Notes: a model not told the origin generated them from the letters alone. Shown: positions 25,962 through 36,322, counted from the stretch's first letter. The stretch: DNA of 64,000 nucleotides from Clostridium fermenticellae (GCF_003600355.1 NZ_CP032416.1:2252183-2316182); one strand, 5' to 3'. Numbers and translations: made by a program.

Positions 25962-27209
25962 CTACTTGTACCTTCCTATATCTTTTCTAAAGTACATTCC
26001 AGAAAAATTGACTAACTCTAAATCATGATATGCTCTGTCAATCGCTTCATCAAGAGTTTTTCCAAGAGCTTGTGTGCATAAAACTCTTCCGCCATTTGTT
26101 TTTAATTTTCCATTTTGGTATATTACTCCTGCTGTAAATACTCTGTTTGGTTTTTTTAAGCCTTCTATATCAAAACCAATTTCGTATTTGCTAGGATATC
26201 CTTTGGATGCGCCAACTACACAGCACGAAAAGCCACTATACCATTTCAAATCAAATGAATCTAATCTTTTATCAATTGCAGCATTGATAAGATCAACAAG
26301 ATCATTATCCATAATTGGAAGGACTGCTTGTGTCTCTGGATCTCCAAATCTTACATTATATTCAAGAAGGTACGGTCCTTTTTTTGTAATCATAATCCCA
26401 AAGAATATTATACCCGTATAATCAAATCCCTCTTCCCTTATTCCATTCAAAGTTGGATTCATTATATCCTTATAAAATGCATCTAATACCTCTGGAGTAC
26501 AATATGGATTTGGTGACACAGCACCCATACCACCTGTATTCGGACCTTTCCCTCCGTCAAATATCTGTTTGTGATCCTTAGCCGACATAAATGGTAATAT
26601 AACATTCCCATCAGTAATTGAAAGTATAGATGCCTCCGGGCCTTCAAGAAATTCTTCTATAACTACCTTTTTACCAGATCCCTTAAATACATCATTTACC
26701 ATAAAATCATCTATTGTCAATCTGGCCTTGTTATATTCTTCACATATTACAACACCTTTACCAGCAGCCAAGCCGTCTGCTTTTATAACTATAGGGTATT
26801 CCGACTTTTCAAGATACTTTAGAGCTTTATCTCTATTATCAAATACTTCATATGCAGCCGTTTTAACACCGTATTTTTTCATAAAAGCTTTTGAATATGC
26901 CTTACTTCCTTCAAGTTTTGAAGCTTCTTTAGAAGGCCCAAAAATTCTAAGTCCTCTCTTCTTAAATTCATCTACTATACCTTCTGTAAGATAACCCTCC
27001 GGACCAACTATAGTAAGTTCTATTTTGTTTCTTTCTGCAAAATCGGCTAATTCTTGCTTATCCTCTAAAACTATATTTTCGCACTTATTTTCCAGAACCA
27101 TGCCACCATTTCCTGGAGCACAGTAGATCTTTTCTACATTTTTATTTTGAGCTACCTTCCATGCAATTGCATGTTCACGACCACCTGATCCCACTATTAA
27201 TACCCTCAA
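25962..27209 (-). CDS. purD: Phosphoribosylamine-glycine ligase
   Basis: ATP-dependent step 2 of purine synthesis, forming GAR. 415 aa, ATP-grasp fold: VLIVGSGGREHAIAW at the N-terminus, IKADGLAAGKGV in the ATP loop, GGMGAVSPNPY and EYNVRFGDPETQ (metal/ATP site). It is the last gene of purECFMNHD, 18 bp after purH. Confidence 0.97.
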   Translation of the reverse strand: MRVLIVGSGGREHAIAWKVAQNKNVEKIYCAPGNGGMVLENKCENIVLEDKQELADFAERNKIELTIVGPEGYLTEGIVDEFKKRGLRIFGPSKEASKLEGSKAYSKAFMKKYGVKTAAYEVFDNRDKALKYLEKSEYPIVIKADGLAAGKGVVICEEYNKARLTIDDFMVNDVFKGSGKKVVIEEFLEGPEASILSITDGNVILPFMSAKDHKQIFDGGKGPNTGGMGAVSPNPYCTPEVLDAFYKDIMNPTLNGIREEGFDYTGIIFFGIMITKKGPYLLEYNVRFGDPETQAVLPIMDNDLVDLINAAIDKRLDSFDLKWYSGFSCCVVGASKGYPSKYEIGFDIEGLKKPNRVFTAGVIYQNGKLKTNGGRVLCTQALGKTLDEAIDRAYHDLELVNFSGMYFRKDIGRYK

Positions 27210-27227
27210 TTTTTAAGCCCCCTATTA

Positions 27228-28727
27228 TTAATGTTTAAAATGCCTTATACCTGTGAATACCATAGCTATTCCATCTCTATTACATTCTTCAATAGAATCA
27301 TTATCTCTTATAGATCCACCTGGCTGTATTATAGCCTTAATTCCATACTTAGCACATTCCTTTACAACATCATCAAACGGGAAAAATGCATCAGATGCAA
27401 GAATAACTCCATCACCTGCCCTATCAAGTGCCTGACATGTAGGCCATATCCTATTGACTTGTCCACCACCTATTCCCTTTGCCATTCCATCTTTAACTAC
27501 CACAATCGCATTAGATTTAACATATTTACATACTTTCATTCCAAATATTAAATCCTTCATTTCAGTTTCTGTAGGAGCTTTTTCTGTTACAACCTTTACT
27601 TCATCTACTAATTTGTCATCCCGAGACTGAACAAGTATTCCACCATCTACCTTTGCAAACTCCATTTTTGAAGATGGCTTCAAATCACACTTTATAACCC
27701 TCAAATTCTTTTTCTTCTTGAGTACCTCAAGTGCATCTAAATCAAAATCCGGTGCTATAACTATTTCTAAGAATATCTTTACCATTTCTTCTGCTGTTTT
27801 CTTATCCAATTTTCTATTTACAGCTACTATACCACCAAAAATAGAAGTTTCATCACATTCAAAAGCCTTTATATATGCATCATGTAAATTTTCTGCTACA
27901 GCAGCTCCACATGGTGAATTATGCTTTAATCCACAACATGCAATTTCATCGAATTCATTTACTACCTTCCACGCTACATCCATATCCCTTAAATTATTAT
28001 ACGATAATTGTTTTCCATTTAGTTGCTCAAAATCCTTCATAGATCCATTTTCAACTGTATCAACATAATAAGCTGCACTTTGATGAGGATTTTCACCATA
28101 TCTTAAACCCATAGACTTTTTATAAGAAAGTGTCAAATACTCAGGATATTCTTCATCAAGTAAGAAATTACTTATAGCAGCGTCATAGGCAGACATAAGA
28201 TTAAAAACTTTTCCAGCTAATCTCTTTCTTGTCTCAAAACTAACTTCTCCATTTTCATCTATTTGATTCATTACACCAGAATAATCATTTACATCAGTCA
28301 AGACTATGACATCTTTAAAATTCTTAGCTGCAGCTCTTATCATAGTAGGTCCACCTATATCTATAAATTCTATTTTTTCATCAAACATTAAATCTTCCTT
28401 TACTTTTTCGAAAAAAGGATATAGATTTACAACTACCATATCAATTGGTTTTATATTTTTTTGTTGTATTGTTTCCATATGTTTTTTATTATCCCTTACT
28501 GCAAGTATTCCACCGTGAATAATAGGATGAAGTGTCTTTACTCTTCCATCTAATATTTCTTCAAATCCGGTAACTTCTGAAACCTCAGTTACAGGTATAC
28601 CATTTTCCTTAAGATGTTTATACGTACCGCCAGTTGATATTATCTCAACATCTTTTTCAATTAGAAATTTAGCCAAATCCAATACACCACTTTTATTAAA
28701 AACACTAATTAAAGCACGCTTTAACAT
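27228..28727 (-). CDS. purH: Bifunctional AICAR transformylase / IMP cyclohydrolase
   Basis: The last two steps to IMP. 499 aa. The N-terminal MGS-like cyclohydrolase domain carries [15 protein letters not shown] and STGGTYKHL; the C-terminal formyltransferase domain starts near residue 190 and carries [14 protein letters not shown] and [18 protein letters not shown]-type site before the ATG. 16 bp from purN. Confidence 0.97.
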   Translation of the reverse strand: MLKRALISVFNKSGVLDLAKFLIEKDVEIISTGGTYKHLKENGIPVTEVSEVTGFEEILDGRVKTLHPIIHGGILAVRDNKKHMETIQQKNIKPIDMVVVNLYPFFEKVKEDLMFDEKIEFIDIGGPTMIRAAAKNFKDVIVLTDVNDYSGVMNQIDENGEVSFETRKRLAGKVFNLMSAYDAAISNFLLDEEYPEYLTLSYKKSMGLRYGENPHQSAAYYVDTVENGSMKDFEQLNGKQLSYNNLRDMDVAWKVVNEFDEIACCGLKHNSPCGAAVAENLHDAYIKAFECDETSIFGGIVAVNRKLDKKTAEEMVKIFLEIVIAPDFDLDALEVLKKKKNLRVIKCDLKPSSKMEFAKVDGGILVQSRDDKLVDEVKVVTEKAPTETEMKDLIFGMKVCKYVKSNAIVVVKDGMAKGIGGGQVNRIWPTCQALDRAGDGVILASDAFFPFDDVVKECAKYGIKAIIQPGGSIRDNDSIEECNRDGIAMVFTGIRHFKH

Positions 28728-28743
28728 ACTATTACCTCCATTT

Positions 28744-29355
28744 TTACAGTATAATTACTTTTCTATTTTCAACCTTAACTCTTCCGCGAGAAATCAATCC
28801 CACTGCTTCCGGAAGAGCTTTATGTTCTTCTTCAAGTATTCTACTTTGAAGATCTTCCGCGCTATAACCTGAAAGAACAGGCACAGTTTTCTGAATTATA
28901 ATAGGGCCACTATCCGTTCCATTATCTACGAAATGGACAGTACATCCTGATACTTTTACTCCATACTCAATTGCAGCTTGATGCACTTTTATACCATACA
29001 TTCCATTTCCGCAAAAAGATGGAATCAGGGATGGATGTATATTTATTATTCTATTTTGAAATTCATCTATTAGTTGACCTTTTAAAATAGAAAGCCATCC
29101 GGCACACACTATTAAATCAACTTTTCCCGAAACTATATCCAGTATCTTGTCAGACAACTTGTCCTTATATACTTTTCTCTCAATAACACAAGTATTTATA
29201 TTATTTTGCTTAGCTCTCTCAAGTGCATAAGCTTGAGCCTTATCACTTATTACGAATTCAATACTGCAATTTGATAAATATCCATTCTTTATACTATCTA
29301 TAATAGATTGCAGATCAGTTCCACCGCCAGATACTAATACAGCTATTTTAAACAT
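28744..29355 (-). CDS. purN: Phosphoribosylglycinamide formyltransferase
   Basis: Transfers a formyl group from 10-formyl-THF to GAR. 203 aa. [14 protein letters not shown] at the phosphate site, the catalytic block [13 protein letters not shown] and [11 protein letters not shown] with the conserved Asp are visible. It overlaps the end of purM by 13 bp, which implies translational coupling. Confidence 0.97.
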   Translation of the reverse strand: MFKIAVLVSGGGTDLQSIIDSIKNGYLSNCSIEFVISDKAQAYALERAKQNNINTCVIERKVYKDKLSDKILDIVSGKVDLIVCAGWLSILKGQLIDEFQNRIINIHPSLIPSFCGNGMYGIKVHQAAIEYGVKVSGCTVHFVDNGTDSGPIIIQKTVPVLSGYSAEDLQSRILEEEHKALPEAVGLISRGRVKVENRKVIIL

Positions 29356-30338
29356 ACCTTTTTATCTCCCTTTTCAACATATCCAATTTCATATGCGGTT
29401 TCTCCCATGCTGGCTAGTTCTTCTATAATCAAATCTGATGATTCTCTTTGAACACATAATACAAACCCTATACCCATATTATATGTATTGAACATATGGC
29501 TTTCTTCAACACCCAAACTCATAATGTACTTGAATATTTCTGGAATTTTAAAACTCTTTTTATCTATTACAGCTGTAAAGTTGTCTTTAAACATCCTTGG
29601 TACATTTTCGTAAAATCCACCACCTGTTATATGTGCCATTCCATTAATAGTATATTTCTCTAAAAGCTTAAGAATAGGTTTTACATATATCTTAGTCGGT
29701 GTAAGTAAAACTTCACCTATCCTTTTACCGTCAAATTCTTCATCATAATTTTTTATAAGCTTTCTTATAAGAGAATATCCATTGCTATGAGGCCCACTTG
29801 AAGCTATACCAATTAAAACATTTCCTTCTTTTATATTACTTCCATCAATTATATTATCTTTTTCAACAACTCCTACTGAAAAACCTGCTATATCATACTC
29901 ACCTTCTGGATAAAAACCGGGCATCTCTGCTGTTTCGCCGCCTATAAGCGCACATCCAGCTTGGATACATCCGTCAGAAACTCCTTTAACAAGGTCTGCC
30001 GCTACATTAGCATTTAGTTTTCCACATGCTAAATAATCTAAAAAGAATATTGGTTTTGCTCCATGACATAATATATCATTTACACACATAGCTACACAGT
30101 CAATACCAACTGTATCATATTTTTTGGATTTAAACGCTATATCTAATTTTGTTCCAACACCATCTGTTCCCGAAACTAGTACAGGATTTTTAAAATTGCC
30201 CAGTTCAAACATCCCTGCAAAACTTCCCAGATTATTCATGACACCAGGTATAAATGTTTTCGAAGCATGATTCTTTATAATATCTACTGATTTATACCCC
30301 TCTTCTATATTAACTCCAGAATCTTTATATGTTATCAC
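29343..30338 (-). CDS. purM: Phosphoribosylformylglycinamidine cyclo-ligase
   Basis: Closes the imidazole ring to AIR using ATP. 331 aa, PurM/SelD fold: LVSGTDGVGTKL, DCVAMCVNDILCHGA, ALIGGETAEMPGFY and AHITGGGFYENVPR. Reading frame overlaps the purN start. Confidence 0.97.
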   Translation of the reverse strand: MITYKDSGVNIEEGYKSVDIIKNHASKTFIPGVMNNLGSFAGMFELGNFKNPVLVSGTDGVGTKLDIAFKSKKYDTVGIDCVAMCVNDILCHGAKPIFFLDYLACGKLNANVAADLVKGVSDGCIQAGCALIGGETAEMPGFYPEGEYDIAGFSVGVVEKDNIIDGSNIKEGNVLIGIASSGPHSNGYSLIRKLIKNYDEEFDGKRIGEVLLTPTKIYVKPILKLLEKYTINGMAHITGGGFYENVPRMFKDNFTAVIDKKSFKIPEIFKYIMSLGVEESHMFNTYNMGIGFVLCVQRESSDLIIEELASMGETAYEIGYVEKGDKKVCLK

Positions 30339-30380
30339 AAAAGCACCGTCCTTTTTACATAAATTTAAAATATAAATTAA

Positions 30381-31826
30381 CTATTCCAAATGATCCTTCG
30401 GTGTTTCCATTGGTGCAGAAACTGGATAAATTCCATTAAAGCATCCAATGCAAAATCCTTTATCCGGATTTAATGTTTCTAAAAGCCCATCTATACTTAT
30501 ATATCCCAGGCTGTCAGCTCCTATTTTCTCATTTATCTCATCAACCGTAGAATCAGCACCTATAAGCCCATTCCTATACGGCGTATCTATTCCAAAATAG
30601 CATGGATATTTTACTATAGGCGATGATATTCTAAGATGTACCTCTTTTGCACCACCATCTCTTAAAATTTTAACCAATTTTCTACTAGTTGTTCCTCTTA
30701 CTATGGAGTCATCAATTATTACAACTCTTTTACCCTCAATATTAACCTTTAAAGGATTAAGCTTTACCGAAACGGCTTTTTCTCTCATTTCCTGTGTCGG
30801 AGCTATAAAAGTTCTTCCAACATATTTATTCTTTATAAGTCCAATACCATATGGAATACCTGATGCCTCTGCATAACCAACCGCCGCAGGTATTCCCGAA
30901 TCTGGAACACCAATAACTATATCTGCATCAACAGGACATTCTTCAAATAATTTCTTTCCTGCTCTAACTCTTGATTGATACACATTTATTTCATCTATTG
31001 TACTATCCGGTCTCGCAAAATATATATATTCAAATGAACATGTCTCACACTTCGTTTTCTCAGCAAAATTTATTGATTTTATTCCATTTTTATCTATAAT
31101 TACAACTTCACCTGGTTCAACATCCCGTACAAATTCTGCACCAACTGAATCAAGTGCACAACTTTCTGATGAAAGTATATAGCTATTATTTATTTTACCT
31201 ATACACAAAGGCCTTATACCTTTAGGATCCCTAACTCCTATAAGTTTATCCTGAGTTAAAAGCACAATTGCGTATGATCCCTTTACTGCCTGTATGGCAT
31301 CTACTGTTGCTCTCTCTATACTTTTTTTAGTTCCCCTTGATATAAGATTCAATATTACTTCTGAATCTATTGATGTTTGGAAAACACATCCAGCCTCTTG
31401 AAGCAATTCCCTTACCACATCAGCATTTACTAAGTTACCATTATGGGCAATTGCAATTGAGCCAAGTTTATATCGTACTAATAACGGCTGTGCATTATTT
31501 GCACTGCTGGCACCTGTTGTAGAATATCTTACATGTCCAATCGCTGATATACCCTTTAGGTTATCTATAATTTGCTCATTGAACACATCGGATACAAGCC
31601 CCATATCTTTGTAAACATTTAACTCATTGCCATCTGATGTAACAATTCCTGCACTTTCCTGTCCCCTATGCTGAAGTGCATAAAGTCCATAATAAACTGT
31701 TGACGCTACATCAATATTTTCTTCTGTAGAAAAAATTCCAAATACACCACATTCATCTTTGAATTTATCTTCTTCCAATTCTTCTACACCTAAAGGTAAA
31801 TTAACATTTTCATTGAAATTGCACAT
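30381..31826 (-). CDS. purF: Amidophosphoribosyltransferase
   Basis: Commits PRPP to purine synthesis. 481 aa. A propeptide of 25 residues precedes Cys26 (DECGVFGIFS), the N-terminal nucleophile of the glutaminase domain. Cysteines CETC in the middle and CIGCFNG near the end mark the iron-sulfur cluster type of Bacillus PurF. The PRPP loop is VVIIDDSIVRGTTS. Feedback by nucleotides is expected from the family. 63 bp after purC. Confidence 0.97.
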   Translation of the reverse strand: MCNFNENVNLPLGVEELEEDKFKDECGVFGIFSTEENIDVASTVYYGLYALQHRGQESAGIVTSDGNELNVYKDMGLVSDVFNEQIIDNLKGISAIGHVRYSTTGASSANNAQPLLVRYKLGSIAIAHNGNLVNADVVRELLQEAGCVFQTSIDSEVILNLISRGTKKSIERATVDAIQAVKGSYAIVLLTQDKLIGVRDPKGIRPLCIGKINNSYILSSESCALDSVGAEFVRDVEPGEVVIIDKNGIKSINFAEKTKCETCSFEYIYFARPDSTIDEINVYQSRVRAGKKLFEECPVDADIVIGVPDSGIPAAVGYAEASGIPYGIGLIKNKYVGRTFIAPTQEMREKAVSVKLNPLKVNIEGKRVVIIDDSIVRGTTSRKLVKILRDGGAKEVHLRISSPIVKYPCYFGIDTPYRNGLIGADSTVDEINEKIGADSLGYISIDGLLETLNPDKGFCIGCFNGIYPVSAPMETPKDHLE

Positions 31827-31889
31827 TAGAACTTCTCCTCTTTTTAATTAAGGGCGGAAAAATTTAACTTATAATCCCCACCCTAAAAT

Positions 31890-32597
31890 TTACTTTCCAC
31901 TTATTCTATTTAAAATCTCAACATAAGCTTCTTTAACATTTCCAAGATCTCTTCTAAATCTATCTTTATCAAGCTTTTCATTAGTTTTTGCATCCCAAAG
32001 TCTGCAAGTATCTGGTGATATTTCATCTGCTAAAATTATTTTACCATTAAATTTTCCGTATTCAAGCTTAAAATCTATTAACTTTATTCCCTGCCTTAAG
32101 AAAAATTCCTTCAATATTTCATTAATTTTTGCTGTCATATCGTAAATAGTTTTTAGTTCATCGAAGGAAGCTAATCCCATTGCCACAGCATGATAATCAT
32201 TTAAGAGTGGGTCCCCTAACTCATCATTCTTATAACTTATTTCAAAAACAGTCGTTTTAAGTTCTGTACCCTCCTTTAATCCATATCTCTTAGCCATACT
32301 TCCAGCTGCAACATTTCTAACAATAACCTCAAGTGGAACTATATCAACCTTCTTGCAAAGCTGTTCCCTTTCACTTAACTTTTCCTCAAAATGTGTTTCA
32401 ATTCCATTCTTCTTTAAAAGATCAAATAACATGGATGTTATAGAATTATTTAAAATACCCTTATCTGATATTTGTCCTTTTTTTTCTCCGTTAAACGCAG
32501 TGGCATCATCTTTATAATATATTATTACCTTGTCTTTGTCATCTGTTGCATAAACTTTTTTGGCTTTTCCTTCATATAATAATTCTCTTTTTTCCAT
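31890..32597 (-). CDS. purC: Phosphoribosylaminoimidazole-succinocarboxamide synthase
   Basis: Adds aspartate to CAIR with ATP. 235 aa. [39 protein letters not shown] and [11 protein letters not shown] are family motifs. The ATG at 32597 follows the purE stop by one base; the GAAGGAG site lies inside the end of purE, so translation is coupled. An in-frame ATG at 32618 inside purE has no site of its own. Confidence 0.96.
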   Translation of the reverse strand: MEKRELLYEGKAKKVYATDDKDKVIIYYKDDATAFNGEKKGQISDKGILNNSITSMLFDLLKKNGIETHFEEKLSEREQLCKKVDIVPLEVIVRNVAAGSMAKRYGLKEGTELKTTVFEISYKNDELGDPLLNDYHAVAMGLASFDELKTIYDMTAKINEILKEFFLRQGIKLIDFKLEYGKFNGKIILADEISPDTCRLWDAKTNEKLDKDRFRRDLGNVKEAYVEILNRISGK

Positions 32598-32598
32598 T

Positions 32599-33075
32599 TT
32601 ATAATTCCACTCCTTCATTATTATCTTTTATAAATTTTTCTTTCATGTCTTTTCTAAATTGAATAAGTTTTTCTTTTATTTCAGGATATTTTAATGATAA
32701 GATCTCTACGGCAAGCATACCTGCGTTATAACTGTTGTTTATCCCAACAGTAGCAACCGGAATTGATTTAGGCATCTGAACTATCGAAAGCAATGCATCC
32801 ATACCGCCTACTGCAGCATTTATAGGAACTCCTATAACTGGCAGTACTGTTTGAGACGCAATTACACCAGGAAGATGTGCTGCTAATCCTGCTCCTGCTA
32901 TTATGCAGTCACAGTCCAAATTTATCTTGTTTATAACCTCCGTAAGCTTTTCTGGAACTCTGTGCGCAGAAAGTATATAAGCTTTATATTCTATACCAAA
33001 TTCCTTTAATGCATTAGCAGCTCCCTTCATTTTTTCAGTATCGGACTTACTTCCGAAAATAATAGCTACTTTCAT
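32599..33075 (-). CDS. purE: N5-carboxyaminoimidazole ribonucleotide mutase
   Basis: 158 aa class I Pur[37 protein letters not shown] and the [20 protein letters not shown] loop (in part). It normally works with PurK, which is not encoded in this operon; if purK is absent from the genome, non-enzymatic CO2 capture or a class II enzyme would be needed. First gene after the guanine riboswitch. Confidence 0.96.
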   Translation of the reverse strand: MKVAIIFGSKSDTEKMKGAANALKEFGIEYKAYILSAHRVPEKLTEVINKINLDCDCIIAGAGLAAHLPGVIASQTVLPVIGVPINAAVGGMDALLSIVQMPKSIPVATVGINNSYNAGMLAVEILSLKYPEIKEKLIQFRKDMKEKFIKDNNEGVEL

Positions 33076-33117
33076 TTATTAATCCTCCTCATAACATAAT
33101 AAGAAATTATATTAAAT

Positions 33118-33155
33118 AAAAAATCCACTATTGCCCTGATTATGCGATTAGTGGA
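33118..33155 (-). terminator. Purine riboswitch expression-platform terminator
   Basis: CCACTA (33125-33130) and TAGTGG (33149-33154) close a hairpin that is followed on the minus strand by six T. It lies between the aptamer and purE. Confidence 0.8.
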
Positions 33156-33181
33156 ATAAATTCATATATTAATTCAACACA

Positions 33182-33250
33182 ATCCATAGACAAGCAATTT
33201 ACGGTTAACCTGTAGAAACTCCCAAACCATATTATTGGGATTATATGGAT
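33182..33250 (-). promoter_or_regulatory. Guanine-class purine riboswitch of the pur operon
   Basis: The minus strand shows P1 ATCCAT/ATGGAT, CATATAATCCC, L2 with AATATGG, the core GAGTTTCTAC and L3 ACCGTAAA. The specificity base before TATGG is C, so guanine or hypoxanthine rather than adenine is expected. The junction reads GTCTATGG instead of the usual GACTATGG seen in the second riboswitch of this window. Confidence 0.92.
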
Positions 33251-33276
33251 GACTTATTTAATTATCTTACATGGAT

Positions 33277-33305
33277 ATATTAACACAGTGATATGAAGAA
33301 ATCAA
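33277..33305 (-). promoter_or_regulatory. Promoter of the pur operon
   Basis: TTGATT (33305-33300) and TAATAT (33282-33277), 17 bp apart on the minus strand. The other guanine riboswitch, at 38873, has the same two boxes and spacing. Confidence 0.75.
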
Positions 33306-33373
33306 TATATTTAGATAAATATAATTGAAAATATTCGTGTATATAAATATTAAAGAATATAATAGTATGATAA

Positions 33374-33397
33374 TGTTCGTACTGTATAGAACATTAT
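33374..33397. promoter_or_regulatory. Inverted repeat upstream of the pur promoter
   Basis: AATGTTC and GAACATT, separated by ten bases, lie about 70 bp upstream of the -35 box. The GAAC core recalls PurR boxes of Bacillus, but the spacing differs; it could also belong to the IS. Confidence 0.25.
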
Positions 33398-33455
33398 TCT
33401 TAGAGTATAATTTTAGTAGGCAAAGGTAGTAATAATTACTGGTTAAAATAATAAA

Positions 33456-33476
33456 GGAGATACAAAAAGTATCTCC
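33456..33476. other. Hairpin before the transposase gene
   Basis: GGAGATAC and GTATCTCC pair around AAAAA. No T-run follows. It may shield the transposase from outside transcription, as seen at the ends of many insertion sequences. Confidence 0.45.
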
Positions 33477-33537
33477 CATGTACATAAAAATCCATTATAA
33501 TATAAGTTGATAAGACTATATAGAAATGGGTGAGATT

Positions 33538-35031
33538 ATGTACAATTTAAACGATACTTTAAGTTTAAATGATAATGAAATAACTTTCAATAGTTTAGAG
33601 AAAAAAATATATAAATATGCGTGTGATACAGCATGTGAAATTCTAAGAGAGGTGCTTTCGCACCTGGACCGGAGGTTAATGGATGAAAGAGATGCCGAAA
33701 TATATAGAAATAAAGGATTAAGGCATACGTGTATAAAAACTATTATGGGAGATGTAGAATTTGACAGACGTATATATGAATACAAAACTGATCAAGGGAA
33801 AAAGGCATATAAATTCTTACTGGATGAATACTTAAAAATGGATACAATAGGCCATATTTCAAGCACTTTAGTAGAAAAAATAGTAGACAATGTAACCAAT
33901 GTGTCTTATAGGAACACTTCAAATAATATTAAAGAACTGGCAAACCAGGAAATCAGCCATACGGCAGTATGGAATGTAGTACAAAAATTAGGTTCTAAAA
34001 TAGAAGAAAAGGAAGAGAGGAAGATACTGCTGAATAAAATGGGAAAATTAAAGGGCTCAAGGGAAGTTAAGGCCTTATTTCAGGAGATGGACGGCATCTG
34101 GTTAAGCATTCAGGGGAAAGATAAACCTAAAGGAAGGAAGTCTAAAAAGAAAGAACTTAAGCTGGGAGTAACTTATGAGGGCTGGAAAAAGAGAGGTGGC
34201 AGAAAAGACGGCTATGTAGTTCATAATAAAACAGCATGCGCCAGCTTTGGAACAAGTAAAAAATTCAAGGAACTTAGTGATGCCGCCATTGCAGAAGTAT
34301 ATAACACAGATGAAATAGAAGTAAGAATTTTGAATGGGGATGGTGCCCCATGGATAAAACAGAGCATGGGTGGAGAAGGCGTATATTTTCAGTTAGATCC
34401 ATTCCATAAAAGTCAGGCAGTACTGAGAAATATGGAGGATAAAAAGGAAGCATATAAACTCATGAAAATGCTGCATGACGGAAAAATAGATAAGAGTTTT
34501 GAATACTTAACAGGTCTTATGGTTAAGTATACTAATAACGAAAAAAAGTTTAAGAAATTAGAAAAACTGTATACATATCTCTTTGAAAATAAGGCAGGAT
34601 TAGTGCCATATCACTTAAGAGAAGAGATAAAGATGCCGGAGGCACCTGAAGGACTGGAATATAGGAATTTAGGCACAATGGAGCATAATATTTGTGACAT
34701 ACTGGCCCAGAGGATGAAAGGGAGAAAAATGAGCTGGTCTATAAAGGGTGCAAATAATCTGGCAAAAATACTGGCAGAAAAAGCTGGTAAAAGAATATAC
34801 CAAACAATCGATGAGATATGTTCAGGTTCTATTTCAGATGATAAACTGGAGAAAATAAAAGAGGTTATAACATTAACGGCAGCTGATGTTAACAAGAAAC
34901 CTAAGAAGAGCAGGTATTACCATATACATAAAGCAGGGATACCATTTACAGGCTGCGCCGTAACCAATGGCAGAAAAGCGATACAGAGCTTTTTTCAGGA
35001 AAGAAATCTCAGTGAACTGGTTTATAGATAA
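33538..35031 (+). CDS. ISLre2-family transposase
   Basis: About 497 aa, the full length of this family (UPF0236). Conserved parts include LRHTCIKTIMGDVEFDRR at the N-terminus, ISHTAVWNVVQKLG, LFQEMDGIWLS with an acidic residue, LNGDGAPWIK, FQLDPFHKSQ and MEHNICDILAQRMKGRKMSW. These match the DDE-type core of ISLre2 elements. GGGTGA precedes the ATG at 33538. The reading frame is intact, so the element may be active. Base composition is a little richer in G+C than the flanks. Confidence 0.92.
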   Translation: MYNLNDTLSLNDNEITFNSLEKKIYKYACDTACEILREVLSHLDRRLMDERDAEIYRNKGLRHTCIKTIMGDVEFDRRIYEYKTDQGKKAYKFLLDEYLKMDTIGHISSTLVEKIVDNVTNVSYRNTSNNIKELANQEISHTAVWNVVQKLGSKIEEKEERKILLNKMGKLKGSREVKALFQEMDGIWLSIQGKDKPKGRKSKKKELKLGVTYEGWKKRGGRKDGYVVHNKTACASFGTSKKFKELSDAAIAEVYNTDEIEVRILNGDGAPWIKQSMGGEGVYFQLDPFHKSQAVLRNMEDKKEAYKLMKMLHDGKIDKSFEYLTGLMVKYTNNEKKFKKLEKLYTYLFENKAGLVPYHLREEIKMPEAPEGLEYRNLGTMEHNICDILAQRMKGRKMSWSIKGANNLAKILAEKAGKRIYQTIDEICSGSISDDKLEKIKEVITLTAADVNKKPKKSRYYHIHKAGIPFTGCAVTNGRKAIQSFFQERNLSELVYR

Positions 35032-35274
35032 TTTAAAAACTCGGGATAAAAAGTTAACAGGATAAGTGCGCCCTTCCGGGCTGTGGACGGGGCCATACGG
35101 GAAGAAAAATATCAACTGAATTTACAATGGAAATTTTAAAAAATAAAATTGCCCACTTTAACTTGACACAAACAACATTATTTTTATATTAGAATACTGA
35201 GTAATTGTGATTTATAATATAATTATACATATCTAATTTGAAGTAGTTATTATTTTAAGAGAGGATGTTATATC

Positions 35275-35859
35275 GTGAAAATTGTATGTATAGGTGACAG
35301 TTTAACTTTCGGATATGGTGTATCCAAAAAAGATTCATGGGTTGAAATATTGAAATCAGAATTAAATTTAGATATTATAAATAAAGGAGTAAATGGAGAT
35401 ACAACTGCAGGAATGCTTGCAAGATCATACAATGATGTAATAGAGAACACACCAGATTACGTTATAATAATGGGAGGATTAAACGATTTTATGAGTAACA
35501 GAAATCTAAATTTAGTAACATCAAACTTAGATGAACTGATAAGTGAATCATTAAAATATAATATAACTCCAATAATCGGTATAGAACCACTTTTACTTCC
35601 TCCAATTGCAAAGGAAAAATGGAGCGAAGATTTGGATTACAAAGCTATAAACTCCACTCAATTATCATATAGAAATTGGATAATGATTTTTTGTGCTTTA
35701 AAAAATATAAACTATATTGATTTTCAAAAATGTTTTGAGAAAAATCTAAAAAACAAGCTTCCTTCTGAACTATATATAGATGGACTGCATCCAACACCCC
35801 TCGGGCATAAATTAATGGCAGGATGTATTAAGGAAGTTTTTAAAGTCATGAACATATAA
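35275..35859 (+). CDS. SGNH/GDSL-type esterase
   Basis: 194 aa, cytoplasmic (no signal peptide). Block I GDSLTFGYG (Ser9), Gly in VNGDTTAGM, block III GGLND and the C-terminal DGLHPTPLGH with Asp and His complete the SGNH set, in the TesA-like order. It hydrolyses esters or acyl-CoA-like substrates; the true one is unknown. The start is GTG at 35275, ten bases after GAGAGGA. Confidence 0.85.
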   Translation: MKIVCIGDSLTFGYGVSKKDSWVEILKSELNLDIINKGVNGDTTAGMLARSYNDVIENTPDYVIIMGGLNDFMSNRNLNLVTSNLDELISESLKYNITPIIGIEPLLLPPIAKEKWSEDLDYKAINSTQLSYRNWIMIFCALKNINYIDFQKCFEKNLKNKLPSELYIDGLHPTPLGHKLMAGCIKEVFKVMNI

Positions 35860-36087
35860 GGTTTGTCATTTGCAATTATTAATCACTTTCTCCTAAATAT
35901 CTAATAATATATCACTAATATATTATTAATCATATATTATTAAATAAATATAATATACTATTGATTTGTTTGATAGAAAATGTTATACTTTTATAGTAGT
36001 TTTAAGCTACATTTTTAATCAAACTACATAATATATTACTATAATTTATATTGGACAATGAATAAGTGATATTGAGGAGGATATATT

Positions 36088-36267
36088 ATGACTGGTATTT
36101 ATGATTCAAAAGTTTCTGAAGAGTTAAAAAAAGAGGTAGATAGTTTTATATCCAAATCTAATGCATCTGCCGATGATTTTATAAAACTGCTAGCTGAATC
36201 ATATAATGTTAATTTGACACCATTAGATTTATCTTATGGTGATTACTGGAATAGCTTTACCGATTAA
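36088..36267 (+). CDS. Small acidic protein of 59 aa, unknown
   Basis: Sequence begins MTGIYDSKVSEELKKEVDSF and ends YWNSFTD. It is acidic, helical in the first 40 residues, soluble, and has no cysteine. GAGGAGG is placed 7 bases before the ATG and a strong terminator follows 22 bp after the stop, so this is a real, well-expressed single-gene unit. I do not recognise a family. The compact gene with its own signals suggests a regulatory or small acid-rich stress or spore protein. Confidence 0.7.
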   Translation: MTGIYDSKVSEELKKEVDSFISKSNASADDFIKLLAESYNVNLTPLDLSYGDYWNSFTD

Positions 36268-36288
36268 TTTCAACTTTAAATAAATTTT

Positions 36289-36322
36289 GACCTCATAACA
36301 CAAGTTATGAGGTCGCTTTTTT
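36289..36322 (+). terminator. Terminator of the 59-aa gene
   Basis: GACCTCATAAC pairs perfectly with GTTATGAGGTC around ACAA, followed by GCTTTTTT. Palindrome copy 2 begins two bases later. Confidence 0.95.

Larger units (their letters stand above)
33450..35172 (+). mobile_element. ISLre2-family insertion sequence (borders approximate)
   Basis: One transposase gene and about 140 bp after it that is G-rich and unlike the surrounding sequence, ending near CCCACTTTAACTTGACACAA at about 35153-35172, similar to right ends I remember for this family. No matching inverted repeat or target duplication could be found by eye on the left, so the left border is a guess. It is inserted between the pur operon promoter and an SGNH hydrolase gene. 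Confidence 0.6.

Noticed and set aside
33182-33250. Adenine riboswitch
   Set aside because: The specificity base is C, not T, on the minus strand.
33267-33485. 72-aa minus-strand open frame rich in Tyr/Ile
   Set aside because: No ribosome site, biased AT composition, and it overlaps the pur promoter.
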